From Devosia neptuniae (GTDB lineage Bacteria > Pseudomonadota > Alphaproteobacteria > Rhizobiales > Devosiaceae), in the NCBI RefSeq assembly GCF_025452235.1, contig NZ_CP104965.1, positions 2,910,501 to 2,974,500 of the forward strand: 64,000 bases of DNA, in the 5' to 3' direction. Both the position numbers and the translations under genes were made by a program. Shown one piece after another: positions 27,546 through 36,685 of the stretch. Within the stretch, counting starts at the first letter, position 1; every line of letters begins with the position of its first letter. The notes under the pieces were generated by a model that worked only from the letters and a program-made list of their open reading frames with translations, ran no database searches and was not told the DNA's origin.

Positions 27546-27923
27546 ATGATCGAACGTATCGATAGCGGGATCGTGGCCGGAAGCTCGCCGGTGAATGACG
27601 CCATCAAGGCGGGCAACCAGGTTTGGCTGGTGGCGATTGCCGAGGACCCGGTGAGTGGCGAGATCGTCGCCGGCGGCATCGAGGCGCAGACGCGGCGGAC
27701 GATCGAGAATCTGCAGATGGCGGTGAATGCCGCCGGTGGTACACTGGCCAATATCGTGCAGGTGCAGGTGTTTTTGATCGATAGCGCCGACGCCAAGGGC
27801 ATGAACGCGATCTATGCCGAATATTTCAAGCAGCCCTATCCGGTGCGGGCGACCGTGGTGGTCAAGGAATTGCTGGCCAAGGGGTTGCGCGTGGAAATGC
27901 TGGCGACGGCGGTGGTGGGGTAA
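27546..27923 (+). CDS. RidA family (YjgF/YER057c) protein
   Basis: 125 aa. RidA proteins hydrolyse reactive enamine/imine intermediates from PLP enzymes. Family marks: GNQVWLVAIAEDPVSGEIVAG, TRRTIENLQMAVNAAGGTLA, VQVFLIDSADAKGMNAIYAE and a C-terminal RATVVVKELLAKGLRVEM containing the conserved Arg near residue 105. Start at ATG 27546. The next gene begins one base after its stop. Confidence 0.92.
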   Translation: MIERIDSGIVAGSSPVNDAIKAGNQVWLVAIAEDPVSGEIVAGGIEAQTRRTIENLQMAVNAAGGTLANIVQVQVFLIDSADAKGMNAIYAEYFKQPYPVRATVVVKELLAKGLRVEMLATAVVG

Positions 27924-27924
27924 A

Positions 27925-28209
27925 ATGCTGCTCAAGCGGGAACTGCTCGAAGAGATCAAGGCTGGCAAGGTCGACCTGATTTTCCGGCGCTGGAGCAAGC
28001 CGACGGTGAAAGCCGGCGGCACGCTCAAGACCAAGGTGGGGCTGCTGTCGATCAAGGCGATCGATGACATGTCGCCAGACGATGTGAGCGAGGCCGAGGC
28101 CCGGCGCGCCGGCTTCAAGGACGTCGCCGATTTCCGCAAATGGCTCGACACGATGAAGCCGGGACATTTGTTCCAGCGCATCGAAGTCGGGTATCTGGGC
28201 GAGGTTTAG
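27925..28209 (+). CDS. ASCH/PUA-like small protein
   Basis: 94 aa. LIFRRWSKPTVKAGGTLKTK followed by GLLSIKAID resembles the ASCH domain (PUA-like barrel), a fold linked to RNA or nucleotide binding. The rest (EAEARRAGFKDVADFRKWLD) is a helical end typical of such proteins. It begins one base after the RidA stop, so the two are co-transcribed. Function unknown. Confidence 0.75.
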   Translation: MLLKRELLEEIKAGKVDLIFRRWSKPTVKAGGTLKTKVGLLSIKAIDDMSPDDVSEAEARRAGFKDVADFRKWLDTMKPGHLFQRIEVGYLGEV

Positions 28210-28214
28210 GCCTC

Positions 28215-29267
28215 CTAGAGCCCCAGTTTCAGCACCTCATAGCCGCGTTGCATGACCGCATTGTTCTGGCTGGCAAAGCGTTTGGCGGTGTCGGCCAGGG
28301 ATTCGCCTTCGACTTCGATGGTGACCACGGCGACGAAGAAGGATGCGACGGTTTCGACCGCCAAGCTGGGCTGGGTGTCGGCCGTGCTGGGCTGGGCGAG
28401 GAGCCGGTCGGTGATGATGGTGCCGGCTTGCTGGGCCTGTTCTGCGGTGCCGAAGGGCAGGGCGATGCGGACTGCGGCGGCGCCACCATCCTGCGTCAGG
28501 GCGATAATGGCGTGGGGGAAGACCGGCAGTGCGGCGCTGGCCGGTTGCTTGGTTTTGGCCGAATCCGGGTTGAGCAGGACCTGGGCCGGGTCGCCGACAT
28601 CAAGGAAGCCGACGGCGTTCCAGCCGATGGCGGTGTCGAGCCAGCTTTCACCGCTGGCCTGGCGCAGGCCCGCAATGGTGGCGCGCCAGAGGGCGGTTGT
28701 GGGGACCGGATTTTCGAGATTGGCGAGCGCGGTGTTCAGTTCGGGCCAGCCGGCGCTGCGGAGCAGAAAGTCCTCGCCCAATGCGAGACGCTGCGCCTTG
28801 CCCATGCCGCTGCCGAGCAGATCATCGGCGCTGGCGAGATCGAGGGCATAATCTTCGCCCTTGCTCATCACGGTCAGGCTCGCGACCTCGGAGCGGGTAA
28901 AGCCGCGCTTGGTCAAGGCCGCTTCGCTGGCGTCGAGGAAGCCGGGCTTGCCGAACAGTACGGTCAGCTGGCTCGGCGGCTGGCCGGTACTCAGCATGCC
29001 GGTGACCTGCGGGAAATCGATGCCGGTGCTGGCATCGACGCCCGTGCCATCGATCAGGGCGTTGAGCAGGACATAGTCGTCGGTGCCATAGAGAGCGGGG
29101 TTATCGAGGGTGAACCCACCCAGCGGCGCGACATAGGTGAAGACCAGCGGATTTTGCGGATCGTCGGAAAACAGCGGGGCAAAGCGCTCAAGCTGATCGA
29201 AGGCGATCGCGGCTGGCGACGTGGCGGCGATGGCCAGGGCGGCCAAAGTGGCGAGAATCTTGTTCAT
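28215..29267 (-). CDS. Secreted protein of unknown function
   Basis: 350 aa. The first 22 residues are a clear signal peptide (MNKILATLAALAIAATSPAA, then IAFDQ), so it is periplasmic. The mature part has Ala/Leu-rich stretches and a C-terminal domain with SLAVETVASFFVAVVTIEVE. No motif recognised. Start at ATG 29267; the frame extends 55 codons upstream but without signal-like sequence. It converges on the ASCH gene with a 5 base gap. Confidence 0.8.
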   Translation of the reverse strand: MNKILATLAALAIAATSPAAIAFDQLERFAPLFSDDPQNPLVFTYVAPLGGFTLDNPALYGTDDYVLLNALIDGTGVDASTGIDFPQVTGMLSTGQPPSQLTVLFGKPGFLDASEAALTKRGFTRSEVASLTVMSKGEDYALDLASADDLLGSGMGKAQRLALGEDFLLRSAGWPELNTALANLENPVPTTALWRATIAGLRQASGESWLDTAIGWNAVGFLDVGDPAQVLLNPDSAKTKQPASAALPVFPHAIIALTQDGGAAAVRIALPFGTAEQAQQAGTIITDRLLAQPSTADTQPSLAVETVASFFVAVVTIEVEGESLADTAKRFASQNNAVMQRGYEVLKLGL

Positions 29268-29304
29268 GGCGCCAGAATAACGGGGAGCCGAAAACCCGGC
29301 GAGC

Positions 29305-29976
29305 CTAAAATGGTGTGGGGGCGGTGAACACCATGAACTCGCCAGTTGTGGGGTGGGTAAAGCCCAGTTCGGCGGCATGCAGTTGCAGGCGATCAGCGGC
29401 GGCAAACGTGGCGGAATCGCCATAAAACGCATCGCCCAGAATCACATGGCCGATGGCCTTCATGTGAACCCGCAACTGGTGGGTGCGGCCGGTAAGGGGG
29501 TGGAGGCGCACCCGGGTGACGTCGGCCTCGCGCTCAATGACGCTCCATTCGGTTTGCGAAGGACGGCCATTTTCATAGTCCACGCGCTGGCGGGGCTTGT
29601 TGTCCCAATCGGTGGCGAGGGGAAGATCGACCAGCCCCGAATCCTGTTCGATCAGCCCGGCGACGCGGGCGACATAGCTCTTGGTGGTCTTGCGATGCTC
29701 GAACTGGCTACCGATGCGGCCATGGGCCCGCTTGTTGAGCGCCATGACAAGAACGCCGGAGGTGTCCTTGTCGAGGCGATGCACGATTCCGGCCGTGGGC
29801 CAGGTCTGGCGGGCGCGATATTCGACGCAATCCCAAAGGGACGGGTCCTTGCCGGGCACGGTGAGCAGGCCACTCTGCTTGTCCAGCACCAGGATATCGT
29901 CGTCCTGATGCAGCACGTTGAGATAGGGATCGAGCGGGGGAAAATAGTCGAGCAATGTGGGCATGGGACCGGGCAT
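29305..29976 (-). CDS. RluA-family pseudouridine synthase
   Basis: 223 aa, the length of RluA-type enzymes without an S4 domain. The catalytic motif GIVHRLDKDTSGVLVMAL lies near residues 62-80 with the nucleophile Asp, and HPLTGRTHQLRVHMKAIGHVI near 160 is the second conserved block. Target may be rRNA or tRNA. The start may be ATG 29976 or 29964. Confidence 0.93.
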   Translation of the reverse strand: MPGPMPTLLDYFPPLDPYLNVLHQDDDILVLDKQSGLLTVPGKDPSLWDCVEYRARQTWPTAGIVHRLDKDTSGVLVMALNKRAHGRIGSQFEHRKTTKSYVARVAGLIEQDSGLVDLPLATDWDNKPRQRVDYENGRPSQTEWSVIEREADVTRVRLHPLTGRTHQLRVHMKAIGHVILGDAFYGDSATFAAADRLQLHAAELGFTHPTTGEFMVFTAPTPF

Positions 29977-30106
29977 GGCGCGGTCCTAGCATTGCGCATG
30001 CCAGTTGAACAACTCTCCGCGCCGATTTGGCCCGCAAACGAGGACGTGACGGAACGCTCGGCCCCGTCATCCCGTTGTATCAGGACAACGAGTGGAGGAG
30101 CACGTA

Positions 30107-30289
30107 ATGCAGAAGGAACACGTCAAAGGCGCCGGCAAGCAGGCCAAGGGCCATGTCAAGGATGCCGTCGGCCGCATGACCGGTAACGAACGGATGCAAG
30201 CCGAGGGCAAGATGGACAAGGCCGAAGGCAAAGCCCAGCAGAAAATGGGCGATGCCAAGGACCGGATGCGAGATACGCTCAAGCACTGA
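30107..30289 (+). CDS. CsbD-family stress protein
   Basis: 60 aa, highly charged and Lys/Ala/Gly-rich. GAGKQAKGHVKDAVGRMTG and EGKMDKAEGKAQQKMGD are characteristic CsbD repeats. Often induced by general stress; biochemical role unknown. GGAGGAG lies eight bases before the ATG at 30107. Monocistronic with a terminator 22 bases after the stop. Confidence 0.93.
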   Translation: MQKEHVKGAGKQAKGHVKDAVGRMTGNERMQAEGKMDKAEGKAQQKMGDAKDRMRDTLKH

Positions 30290-30310
30290 CGCTTGCCAAT
30301 CGCCCGACGA

Positions 30311-30335
30311 GACCGCCCCCAGGGGCGGTCTTTTT
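30311..30335 (+). terminator. Rho-independent terminator of csbD-like gene
   Basis: GACCGCCCC (30311-30319), loop CA, GGGGCGGTC (30322-30330), then five T. It lies between convergent genes. Confidence 0.93.
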
Positions 30336-30341
30336 ATGCGG

Positions 30342-30869
30342 TCAATCGAACCTGTAATGCAGGCGGGCGCAACTGGTGTGCAGCGCCTGGGCCGAAATCA
30401 GCTTGGGGCTGGCGCGCAGGCCGGTGGGCGGAAACAGCGGAATGCCGCCGCCGATGATTTCGGAGATGATGTAGATTTCGATCTCGTCGAGAGCGCCTTG
30501 CTCCATAAAGGTCATCTGCAGTTTGCCGCCGCCCAGCATCCACACATCGCCATCCTCGAGCGCACGCAATTCAGCGATTAGCGCGGGGATATCGGAGCGC
30601 GTTTCGAGCGGACCCTTGGGATTGTCGATCGGGCGGGAGGTGACCACGATTACCCGTTTGCCGGCGTACTCCCAGTCGCCGGGATAGCGCGCGATCCAGT
30701 CATAGGTGCCGCGACCCATGACCACGGTGCGGATACGCGCAATGAAATTGCGATAGTCGAATTCGCCTAGGTTGAGATCGGGTTGCTGGGTGAGCCAATC
30801 GAGGTTTTCATCCGCGGTGGCGATGAAGCCATCGAGACTGGATGCGATGTAACCGACGATTTTCGCCAT
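30342..30869 (-). CDS. Dihydrofolate reductase-like (RibD C-terminal) protein
   Basis: 175 aa. IVGYIASSLDGFIATADENLDWL at the N-terminus and VMGRGTYDWI near residue 50 are typical of the RibD_C/DHFR-like family, as is DVWMLGGGKL near 108. It probably binds NADPH; the substrate is unknown. It is not a core FolA, which differs in sequence. Confidence 0.88.
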   Translation of the reverse strand: MAKIVGYIASSLDGFIATADENLDWLTQQPDLNLGEFDYRNFIARIRTVVMGRGTYDWIARYPGDWEYAGKRVIVVTSRPIDNPKGPLETRSDIPALIAELRALEDGDVWMLGGGKLQMTFMEQGALDEIEIYIISEIIGGGIPLFPPTGLRASPKLISAQALHTSCARLHYRFD

Positions 30870-30995
30870 TTGCCTGCTCCCGTTGCGTGGTGGAAGCGCT
30901 GTTTGGGAAATTGTCGTGACAGGATATGTCAGTAGGGTGCGCGGCCATGGTCTTTGCCTCTGGCAAGCGGCGAGTTGGGGTCTTAGGATTGCGCT

Positions 30996-31532
30996 ATGGA
31001 AACCGCGATTTTCAACACGGCTTTAGGTGAGTTTGGCATTGGCTGGACCGATGCCGGGCTGGCGCGGTTGCAATTGCCGGGTTTGGATCGGGACGGGCTT
31101 GAACAGCGGATCAATCGCGGTGATGCGCAACCGGGCGAGCCGAACCGGGATATCGAGGCGTTAATCAATAGCATTGAGGATTATGCCGAGGGGGCCGTGG
31201 TGGATTTCAGCGCCGTGCCGCTCGATCTAGGGGGCGTGCCGGAATTTCATCGTCGCGCTTATGCGCTGCTGCTGGGAATCGGCTGGGGCGAGACGACAAC
31301 TTATGGAGCGCTGGCGCGGCAATTGGGCGATGTGACCCTGTCGCGCGCAGTCGGGGCTGCGATGGGTGCAAACCCCATTCCGCTGGTTATTCCGTGCCAT
31401 CGAGTGCTGGCCAGCGATGGCAAGCCGGGCGGCTTCTCGGCACCGGGGGGAGCTGAATCCAAGCTCAGGATGTTGTCGCTGGAGGGTGTCGCCGTTGGCG
31501 CGCCGGCCGGACAGATGACGTTTGGGTTTTAG
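30996..31532 (+). CDS. ogt: Methylated-DNA-[protein]-cysteine methyltransferase
   Basis: Suicide repair of O6-alkylguanine. 178 aa. The active-site motif PCHRV lies at residues 133-137 with acceptor Cys134, preceded by the helix-turn-helix TTYGALARQLG (101-111) and followed by GKPGGFSAPGG. Length fits the Ogt type without an Ada domain. The CYTH gene starts seven bases after its stop. Confidence 0.95.
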   Translation: METAIFNTALGEFGIGWTDAGLARLQLPGLDRDGLEQRINRGDAQPGEPNRDIEALINSIEDYAEGAVVDFSAVPLDLGGVPEFHRRAYALLLGIGWGETTTYGALARQLGDVTLSRAVGAAMGANPIPLVIPCHRVLASDGKPGGFSAPGGAESKLRMLSLEGVAVGAPAGQMTFGF

Positions 31533-31539
31533 GCAGGGT

Positions 31540-32007
31540 ATGGGTCAGGAAATAGAGCGCAAGTTTCTCGTCGCCAACGATGGATGGCGGATTGGAGCCA
31601 CCAGCAGTTCGCTGCTGCGACAGGGCTATTTGTCATCCAATGCCAAAGCCACCGTGCGGGTGCGCAGCAAGAACGATGAACAGGGCGTGCTGACGCTCAA
31701 AGGCAAGACTGAAGGCATTTCGCGGAGCGAATATGAATATGAGATCCCGATCGAGGACGCGCGGGAACTGCTGGCGATGGCGGAGCCGCTGGTGCTCGAA
31801 AAGCGGCGCTATATCGTGCCGTTTGGCGGGCTGATCTGGGAGGTCGATGTTTTCGAGGGGCGGCATGCAGGGCTGGTGATCGCCGAGGTCGAGCTGGACA
31901 GCGAAGATCAGGCAGTACAATTGCCGGACTGGGTGGGTGTCGAAGTCAGTGCTGATGAGCGGTATTTCAATGCCAGTCTGGCGCGAAGCGATGGTGTGCC
32001 GAAATAA
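31540..32007 (+). CDS. CYTH-domain protein (triphosphate tunnel metalloenzyme)
   Basis: 155 aa. The diagnostic ExExK motif is present as EIERKFLV at residues 4-11, followed by TVRVRSKNDEQGVLTLKGKT and EVDVFEGRHAGLVIAEVEL, the tunnel-lining strands. Bacterial relatives hydrolyse inorganic triphosphate or nucleoside triphosphates. Start ATG 31540 lies seven bases after ogt, so the two genes are probably one unit. Confidence 0.93.
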   Translation: MGQEIERKFLVANDGWRIGATSSSLLRQGYLSSNAKATVRVRSKNDEQGVLTLKGKTEGISRSEYEYEIPIEDARELLAMAEPLVLEKRRYIVPFGGLIWEVDVFEGRHAGLVIAEVELDSEDQAVQLPDWVGVEVSADERYFNASLARSDGVPK

Positions 32008-32019
32008 CGCATTGGGCGG

Positions 32020-32988
32020 ATGACGGCGGACGCGGATCGGGATAGGTCAGGTCGTCATCCCAAGCCGCAGGTTCACCACTTGTCCGTTACCAAATCCAAT
32101 CCCACTGCGGCTCTGTGGCTCGCGACCTTCGGTCTGGTTGCCATGGCGGGGATGTCTGCCTGCATTCATGAAGCGGCCAAAGTCGCGCCGGTCGGGCAAT
32201 TGGTGTTCTGGCGCAGCTTTGTCGCGCTGCTGCCCATTGTCGGCTACATGGCGATACGCGGGCAGATCGGGCCGTCGCTGCGCACCAGATATCCCCACAA
32301 GCATCTGATCCGTGGGCTGCTGGGCTGCGTGGTCATGGTGCTGTCGTTCATCTCGCTGGCCTATCTGTCGGTCGGGGTAGCGACGGCGCTGACCTATCTG
32401 GCGCCAATTTTTTCGATTTTGGCGGCCATGGTGTTTCTACGCGAGCGACCGACCGCGACGGTGTTCCTGGGTGTGGCGCTGGGCTTTGCCGGCATCATGC
32501 TGATGCTGTTTCCGGCGCTGGTCGGGGCGGAACTGCGCGATGGCACGTTGATCGGGATTGCCGCGGCGATCGGCATGGCAGCGGCCAATGCGCTGTCGCG
32601 GGTGCAGGTCAAGGACCTGACGCGAACCGATCCACCGGCCAGTATTGCGCTGTCCTTCGCGGTGATCTGCAGCATTGCCGGCTTAGCATCGAGCCTGTGG
32701 GGCTGGGCCGAGCTGGACGCGGGCGCATTTTCGCTGCTGATCGCCGCCGGGGTTCTGGGCGGCATGGGGCATGTACTGATGATGGAGGCGACCGCCCGGG
32801 CGCCGGTATCGGTGCTGGCCGCCTATGAATATACCGGGATCATCTGGGCATTTTTGTTCGACATCGCGCTGCTGGGCGTTGGCCTCGATGCTTGGGTCGT
32901 GGTCGGGGCGATTGTAGTGGTCGGCGCAGCGGCACTGGTGGCCCATGGGCAGGGGCGGTTTGCCAGCAAGCCCGTTGCCGCTGAGTAA
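32020..32988 (+). CDS. EamA/DMT-superfamily transporter
   Basis: Up to 322 aa with ten helices in two EamA repeats; GCVVMVLSFISLAYLSVGVA and ERPTATVFLGVALGFAGIML are typical of each half-junction. Substrate unknown. The ATG at 32020 adds 21 polar residues; a TTG at 32080 would start right before the first helix and may be the true start. Confidence 0.88.
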   Translation: MTADADRDRSGRHPKPQVHHLSVTKSNPTAALWLATFGLVAMAGMSACIHEAAKVAPVGQLVFWRSFVALLPIVGYMAIRGQIGPSLRTRYPHKHLIRGLLGCVVMVLSFISLAYLSVGVATALTYLAPIFSILAAMVFLRERPTATVFLGVALGFAGIMLMLFPALVGAELRDGTLIGIAAAIGMAAANALSRVQVKDLTRTDPPASIALSFAVICSIAGLASSLWGWAELDAGAFSLLIAAGVLGGMGHVLMMEATARAPVSVLAAYEYTGIIWAFLFDIALLGVGLDAWVVVGAIVVVGAAALVAHGQGRFASKPVAAE

Positions 32989-32994
32989 GACGAG

Positions 32995-33537
32995 CTATTG
33001 CCAGCGCTTGAAGCTCTTGAGGTGGTCGAGTGATTTGAGCACCGTCTGGGTGATCTTTTCAACACTGTCGGTCACCGGAACAGGCAGTACGTTTTCGCTG
33101 GCCGGGTCGGGCACTTCGAGGGTGGCGAACTGGCTGTCGAGCAGGCTGGTCGGCATATATTCGTGCTTGCGACGGACCATGCGCTCGGCAATGACCTCTT
33201 TGGTGCCGTCGAGATAGACAAACAGGATCGGCTCGCCCGCCTGTTCGACGAGGAAATCGCGATAGGTTTGGCGCAGCGCCGAGCAGGCGCCGGCTGCCGC
33301 GCCTTTCAGATTTGCCGCCTCATGCAGGGCCTTGGCCAGCTTTTCGAGCCAGGGCCAGCGATCCTCGTCAGTCAGGGGGATGCCGGCGCGCATTTTCTCG
33401 ACATTGGCTTCGGGGTGGTAACCATCGCCATCCAGGAATGGCACATGCAGCCGCCGGGCAATGGACTGGCCGATGGTGGATTTGCCGGACGAGCTGACGC
33501 CCATGACGATGACGATGCGGGCGGGGGTGAGAGACAT
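32995..33537 (-). CDS. gntK: Gluconokinase
   Basis: Phosphorylates gluconate to 6-phosphogluconate. 180 aa with P-loop GVSSSGKST near residue 13, LDGDGYHPEANVEKMRAG near 35 and LTDEDRWPWL near 55, all typical of GntK. It lies 12 bases after the SDR dehydrogenase and opposite gnd, so the three genes form a gluconate utilisation set. Confidence 0.95.
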   Translation of the reverse strand: MSLTPARIVIVMGVSSSGKSTIGQSIARRLHVPFLDGDGYHPEANVEKMRAGIPLTDEDRWPWLEKLAKALHEAANLKGAAAGACSALRQTYRDFLVEQAGEPILFVYLDGTKEVIAERMVRRKHEYMPTSLLDSQFATLEVPDPASENVLPVPVTDSVEKITQTVLKSLDHLKSFKRWQ

Positions 33538-33549
33538 GAACGCTCCTGG

Positions 33550-34332
33550 TCAGACGGTGGCAGTGAAGGCGCCATCGACATAAAGGATATGTCCGTTGAC
33601 GAAGCGTGAGGCCTCCGAGGCGAGGAACACGGCGGCCCCGCCGAGCTCTTCGGGCTGGCCCCAGCGGCCCATGGGCGTGCGGCTTTCGATCCAGGCGTTG
33701 AACTTGTCGTCCTTGAGCAGGGCGTCATTCATCTCGGTGGCGAAATAGCCCGGCGCAATGGCGTTGACGTTAAGGCCATGCCTTGCCCAATCCACCGCCA
33801 TGCCGCGCGTCAGGTTTGCCACGGCGGCCTTGGTCGCCGCATAGGGGGCGATTGAGGGGCGGGACAATTCGGACAGCAGCGAGCAGATATTGATGATCTT
33901 GCCAGCGCCGCGAGCGATCATGTGGCGCGCGACGGGCTGGCTGACATTAAACACCGAGGTCAGGTTGGTGGCGATGACCTGATCGAATTTTTCGGGCGGG
34001 AAGGCTTCGAGGCTCGAGCGAAATTGCATGCCGGCATTGTTGACCAGAATGTCGATTGGCCCGATTTCGTCTTCGATATGGCTGACGGCATCGTTCACGC
34101 TGTCGCGGCTGGTGACGTCGAAGGCGACCGCTTTAACGCTGGCGCCGGTGGCCGCCAGATCCTGCGCGGCAGCGCCGAGGGCAACATTGTCGCGGGCATT
34201 GAGCACGATCGCCGCGCCGGCCTGGGCCAGTGCCTTGGCCATAGCCAGACCGAGGCCGCGGCTCGATCCAGTGACGAGGGCGCGTTTGCCGGTGAGGTCG
34301 AACGGGGATGGTGTGTGCAAGGCAGCCTCCAT
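33550..34332 (-). CDS. SDR dehydrogenase, probably gluconate 5-dehydrogenase type
   Basis: Up to 260 aa. Rossmann motif ALVTGSSRGLGLAMAKAL near residue 15, NNAGMQF near 95, catalytic Ser near 150 and YAATKAAVANL with the Tyr-xxx-Lys pair. FDLTGKRALVTGSSRGLG closely resembles gluconate 5-dehydrogenases, and the partner gntK supports that. The ATG at 34332 has no ribosome site, but GGAGG inside its second codon lies just before TTG 34320, which may be the true start (MHTPSPFDL). Confidence 0.88.
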   Translation of the reverse strand: MEAALHTPSPFDLTGKRALVTGSSRGLGLAMAKALAQAGAAIVLNARDNVALGAAAQDLAATGASVKAVAFDVTSRDSVNDAVSHIEDEIGPIDILVNNAGMQFRSSLEAFPPEKFDQVIATNLTSVFNVSQPVARHMIARGAGKIINICSLLSELSRPSIAPYAATKAAVANLTRGMAVDWARHGLNVNAIAPGYFATEMNDALLKDDKFNAWIESRTPMGRWGQPEELGGAAVFLASEASRFVNGHILYVDGAFTATV

Positions 34333-34515
34333 AGATGGCCGGAACCTAGGGTGCACGGCCTAACCGCGCAATAGCATCTTCCATACAAGCGTGTTGAATA
34401 GCCGTTTTTTGCGCGAATACGGCTTCCGTATCGGCCCAGTTTGTGGTCAGTTCCCGGCCGCGCGGCATGCGCTGCGTGCATGGATTGCACAAGACGATCT
34501 CGGAAGGACAGACAT

Positions 34516-35934
34516 ATGTCGACAGCGGATATCGGCCTGATCGGGCTGGCGGTTATGGGCTCCAATCTGGCGCTGAATATCGCCGAAAAAGGCTACACGA
34601 TCGCTGTCCATAACCGGTCGCCCGGGCGCATTGACGAATTCGTCGCCGAAGCCAAGGCCGAGGGCCTGGATGGCAAGACCGTTCCCAAATATGACCTGGC
34701 CGAATTCGTGCAGGCCGTGAAGGCGCCGCGCTCCATCATCATCATGGTCAAGGCCGGCAAGCCGGTGGACGAGATGATCGAGCAACTGCTGCCGCTGCTG
34801 GACAAGGGCGACGCGATCATCGAGTGCGGCAATTCGCTGTTCACCGATACGCAGCGCCGGTTTGATTACCTGACGCCCAAGGGCATAGGCTATCTCGGCG
34901 TCGGCGTTTCCGGCGGTGAAGAAGGTGCGCGCCACGGTCCCTCCATCATGGTGGGCGGCTCCAAGGAGCAGTGGCACAACGCCGAGGCGGTGCTGACCGC
35001 CATCGCCGCCAAGTTCAATGGCGAAAGCTGCTGCGCCTATCTAGGCGAAGGCGGCGCGGGCCATTTCGTCAAGACCATCCACAATGGCATCGAATATGGC
35101 GACATGCAGATGATCGCCGAAGTCTATGGCGTGATGCGCGACGGGCTGGGCATGAGCCCGGGCGAATGCGCTGACGTGTTCAAGGAATGGAACAAGGGTC
35201 CGCTCAATTCCTACCTGATCGAAATCACCGGCCATGTGCTGGCCGCCGTCGACGGCGAAACCGGCAAGCCGCTGGTGGAGCTGATCCTCGATAAGGCAGG
35301 CCAGAAGGGCACCGGCGTCTGGTCGGCAATTGCGGCTCAGCAGATGGGCGTCCCGGCTACGGCCATCGAGGGCGCCGTTGCGGCCCGCTCGATTTCCTCG
35401 CGCAAGGAAGAGCGCGTGGCGGCCGAGGCGATTTATGGCAAGCGCGCTGCCGGCAAGGCCGACGTGACGCTGGCGGATCTGGAAAAGGCGCTGCTGGCGG
35501 GCAAGATCGTGTCCTATGCGCAGGGCTTTGCGGTAATTGCGAAGGCTTCGGAAGAAAACGGCTGGAACCTGCCGCTGGCGACCATCGCCAAGATCTGGCG
35601 CGCCGGCTGCATCATCCGCTCGCGCTTCCTCGACCAGATGTCGGCTGCCTATGAAAAGGGCGGCAATGTGAACCTGCTGGTGGTGCCGGACTTCGTCACC
35701 CTGATGAAGGACGCGCATCCGAGCCTGCGTAAGGTCGTGGCGGCAGCAGCTGTCGGGGAATTCCCGATGATTTGCCTCTCGGCGGCGCTGAGCTATTTCG
35801 ACAGCTATCGCCAGGCCCAGGGCACGGCCAATTTGATCCAGGGCCAGCGCGATTTCTTCGGTGCGCATGGCTTTGAGATTGTTGGCCGTGGCACCGATCT
35901 GCACGGCACCTGGCCGAGCACGCTGGGCAAGTAG
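34516..35934 (+). CDS. gnd: 6-phosphogluconate dehydrogenase (NADP, decarboxylating)
   Basis: Oxidises 6-phosphogluconate to ribulose 5-phosphate. 472 aa, the standard long bacterial form. Rossmann motif GLIGLAVMGSNLA near residue 7, substrate loop GVGVSGGEEGARHGPSIM near 130, and FVKTIHNGIEYGDMQ near 182 with catalytic Lys and His. GGAAGGACA precedes the ATG. Divergent from the SDR-gntK pair, sharing the 183 base control region. Confidence 0.97.
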   Translation: MSTADIGLIGLAVMGSNLALNIAEKGYTIAVHNRSPGRIDEFVAEAKAEGLDGKTVPKYDLAEFVQAVKAPRSIIIMVKAGKPVDEMIEQLLPLLDKGDAIIECGNSLFTDTQRRFDYLTPKGIGYLGVGVSGGEEGARHGPSIMVGGSKEQWHNAEAVLTAIAAKFNGESCCAYLGEGGAGHFVKTIHNGIEYGDMQMIAEVYGVMRDGLGMSPGECADVFKEWNKGPLNSYLIEITGHVLAAVDGETGKPLVELILDKAGQKGTGVWSAIAAQQMGVPATAIEGAVAARSISSRKEERVAAEAIYGKRAAGKADVTLADLEKALLAGKIVSYAQGFAVIAKASEENGWNLPLATIAKIWRAGCIIRSRFLDQMSAAYEKGGNVNLLVVPDFVTLMKDAHPSLRKVVAAAAVGEFPMICLSAALSYFDSYRQAQGTANLIQGQRDFFGAHGFEIVGRGTDLHGTWPSTLGK

Positions 35935-35937
35935 GGC

Positions 35938-36612
35938 TTAGGCCAGCGGCACCCAGCCGGTTTCGGTCTTTTCCAGCATTGGTGAATTGAGTGGCGCGAC
36001 AATCCTGTCGCGCCACTTTTGCATTGGGGCGTGCCACTTATTGCCCTGCAGCATGGCGGCGCCGATGGCAACGGGCTCGATGCCGGCTTTGGTGAGCAGG
36101 CGCATGACAGCGGCCATTGAGGTGCCCGAGCTGATGACATCATCGATCACCGCGACGCGCTTGCCCTCGAGCAGCGGCAACATGCGAGGGTCGATGAACA
36201 GGGTTTTGGAGTGACTGGGGCTGGTGATCGAGCTCATTGGCTCGGAAAGGGCGTCGTCGTACCAGAATTTACGCGAGGTGCCGAGCGGCACGATGCGGCT
36301 GTGTCCGAGGCGGCGGGCGACATTGGGGGCCAAGTGAAGGCCAAGGGTGGGGACGCCGATGATGATGTCCGGCGCGAAGGGGCGCAGCAGATCGGCGAGG
36401 CCATCGGCCAAGGCGTCGGCGACGGTGAAGCTGGCCTGGTTGATGATCAGCGAGGCGACCGCGCGCGTGCCGTCGCCGGGCAGGATGCGGATGGGCAGCA
36501 GGAGCCGGCGTCCGTCCGGGAGCGTGGCCGGGTAGGCTTCGGCAAAGCTGCCCGTGGAGGCGGCGTGCGGGGGCAGGATATCCTGCCAGAACTGGTGCGG
36601 CAGCAGTGACAA
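35938..36612 (-). CDS. Phosphoribosyltransferase-family protein
   Basis: 224 aa from a TTG at 36612, chosen because GGAAAA lies eight bases upstream; longer frames run into the divergent M20 gene. The PRPP motif is VAVIDDVISSGTSMAAVM near residue 153, and IIGVPTLGLHLAPNVARRLG near 80 fits the pyrophosphate loop. Resembles adenine/orotate-type phosphoribosyltransferases; the base is unknown. It converges on gnd with a 3 base gap. Its position beside a purine scavenging region suggests purine salvage. Confidence 0.78.
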   Translation of the reverse strand: MSLLPHQFWQDILPPHAASTGSFAEAYPATLPDGRRLLLPIRILPGDGTRAVASLIINQASFTVADALADGLADLLRPFAPDIIIGVPTLGLHLAPNVARRLGHSRIVPLGTSRKFWYDDALSEPMSSITSPSHSKTLFIDPRMLPLLEGKRVAVIDDVISSGTSMAAVMRLLTKAGIEPVAIGAAMLQGNKWHAPMQKWRDRIVAPLNSPMLEKTETGWVPLA

Positions 36613-36685
36613 AAGCGAGGTTTTCCTTGCTGGCGGGAGGGGATTGGCCGAAAAGTCACCTATCCCAATTTGACGAGCTTGTCCC

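Noticed and set aside
30917..30931. TGACAGGATATGTCA, 11 bases of which equal the start of an Agrobacterium T-DNA border
   Set aside because: Too short, no second border, no vir or T-DNA genes; a chance palindrome near a promoter.
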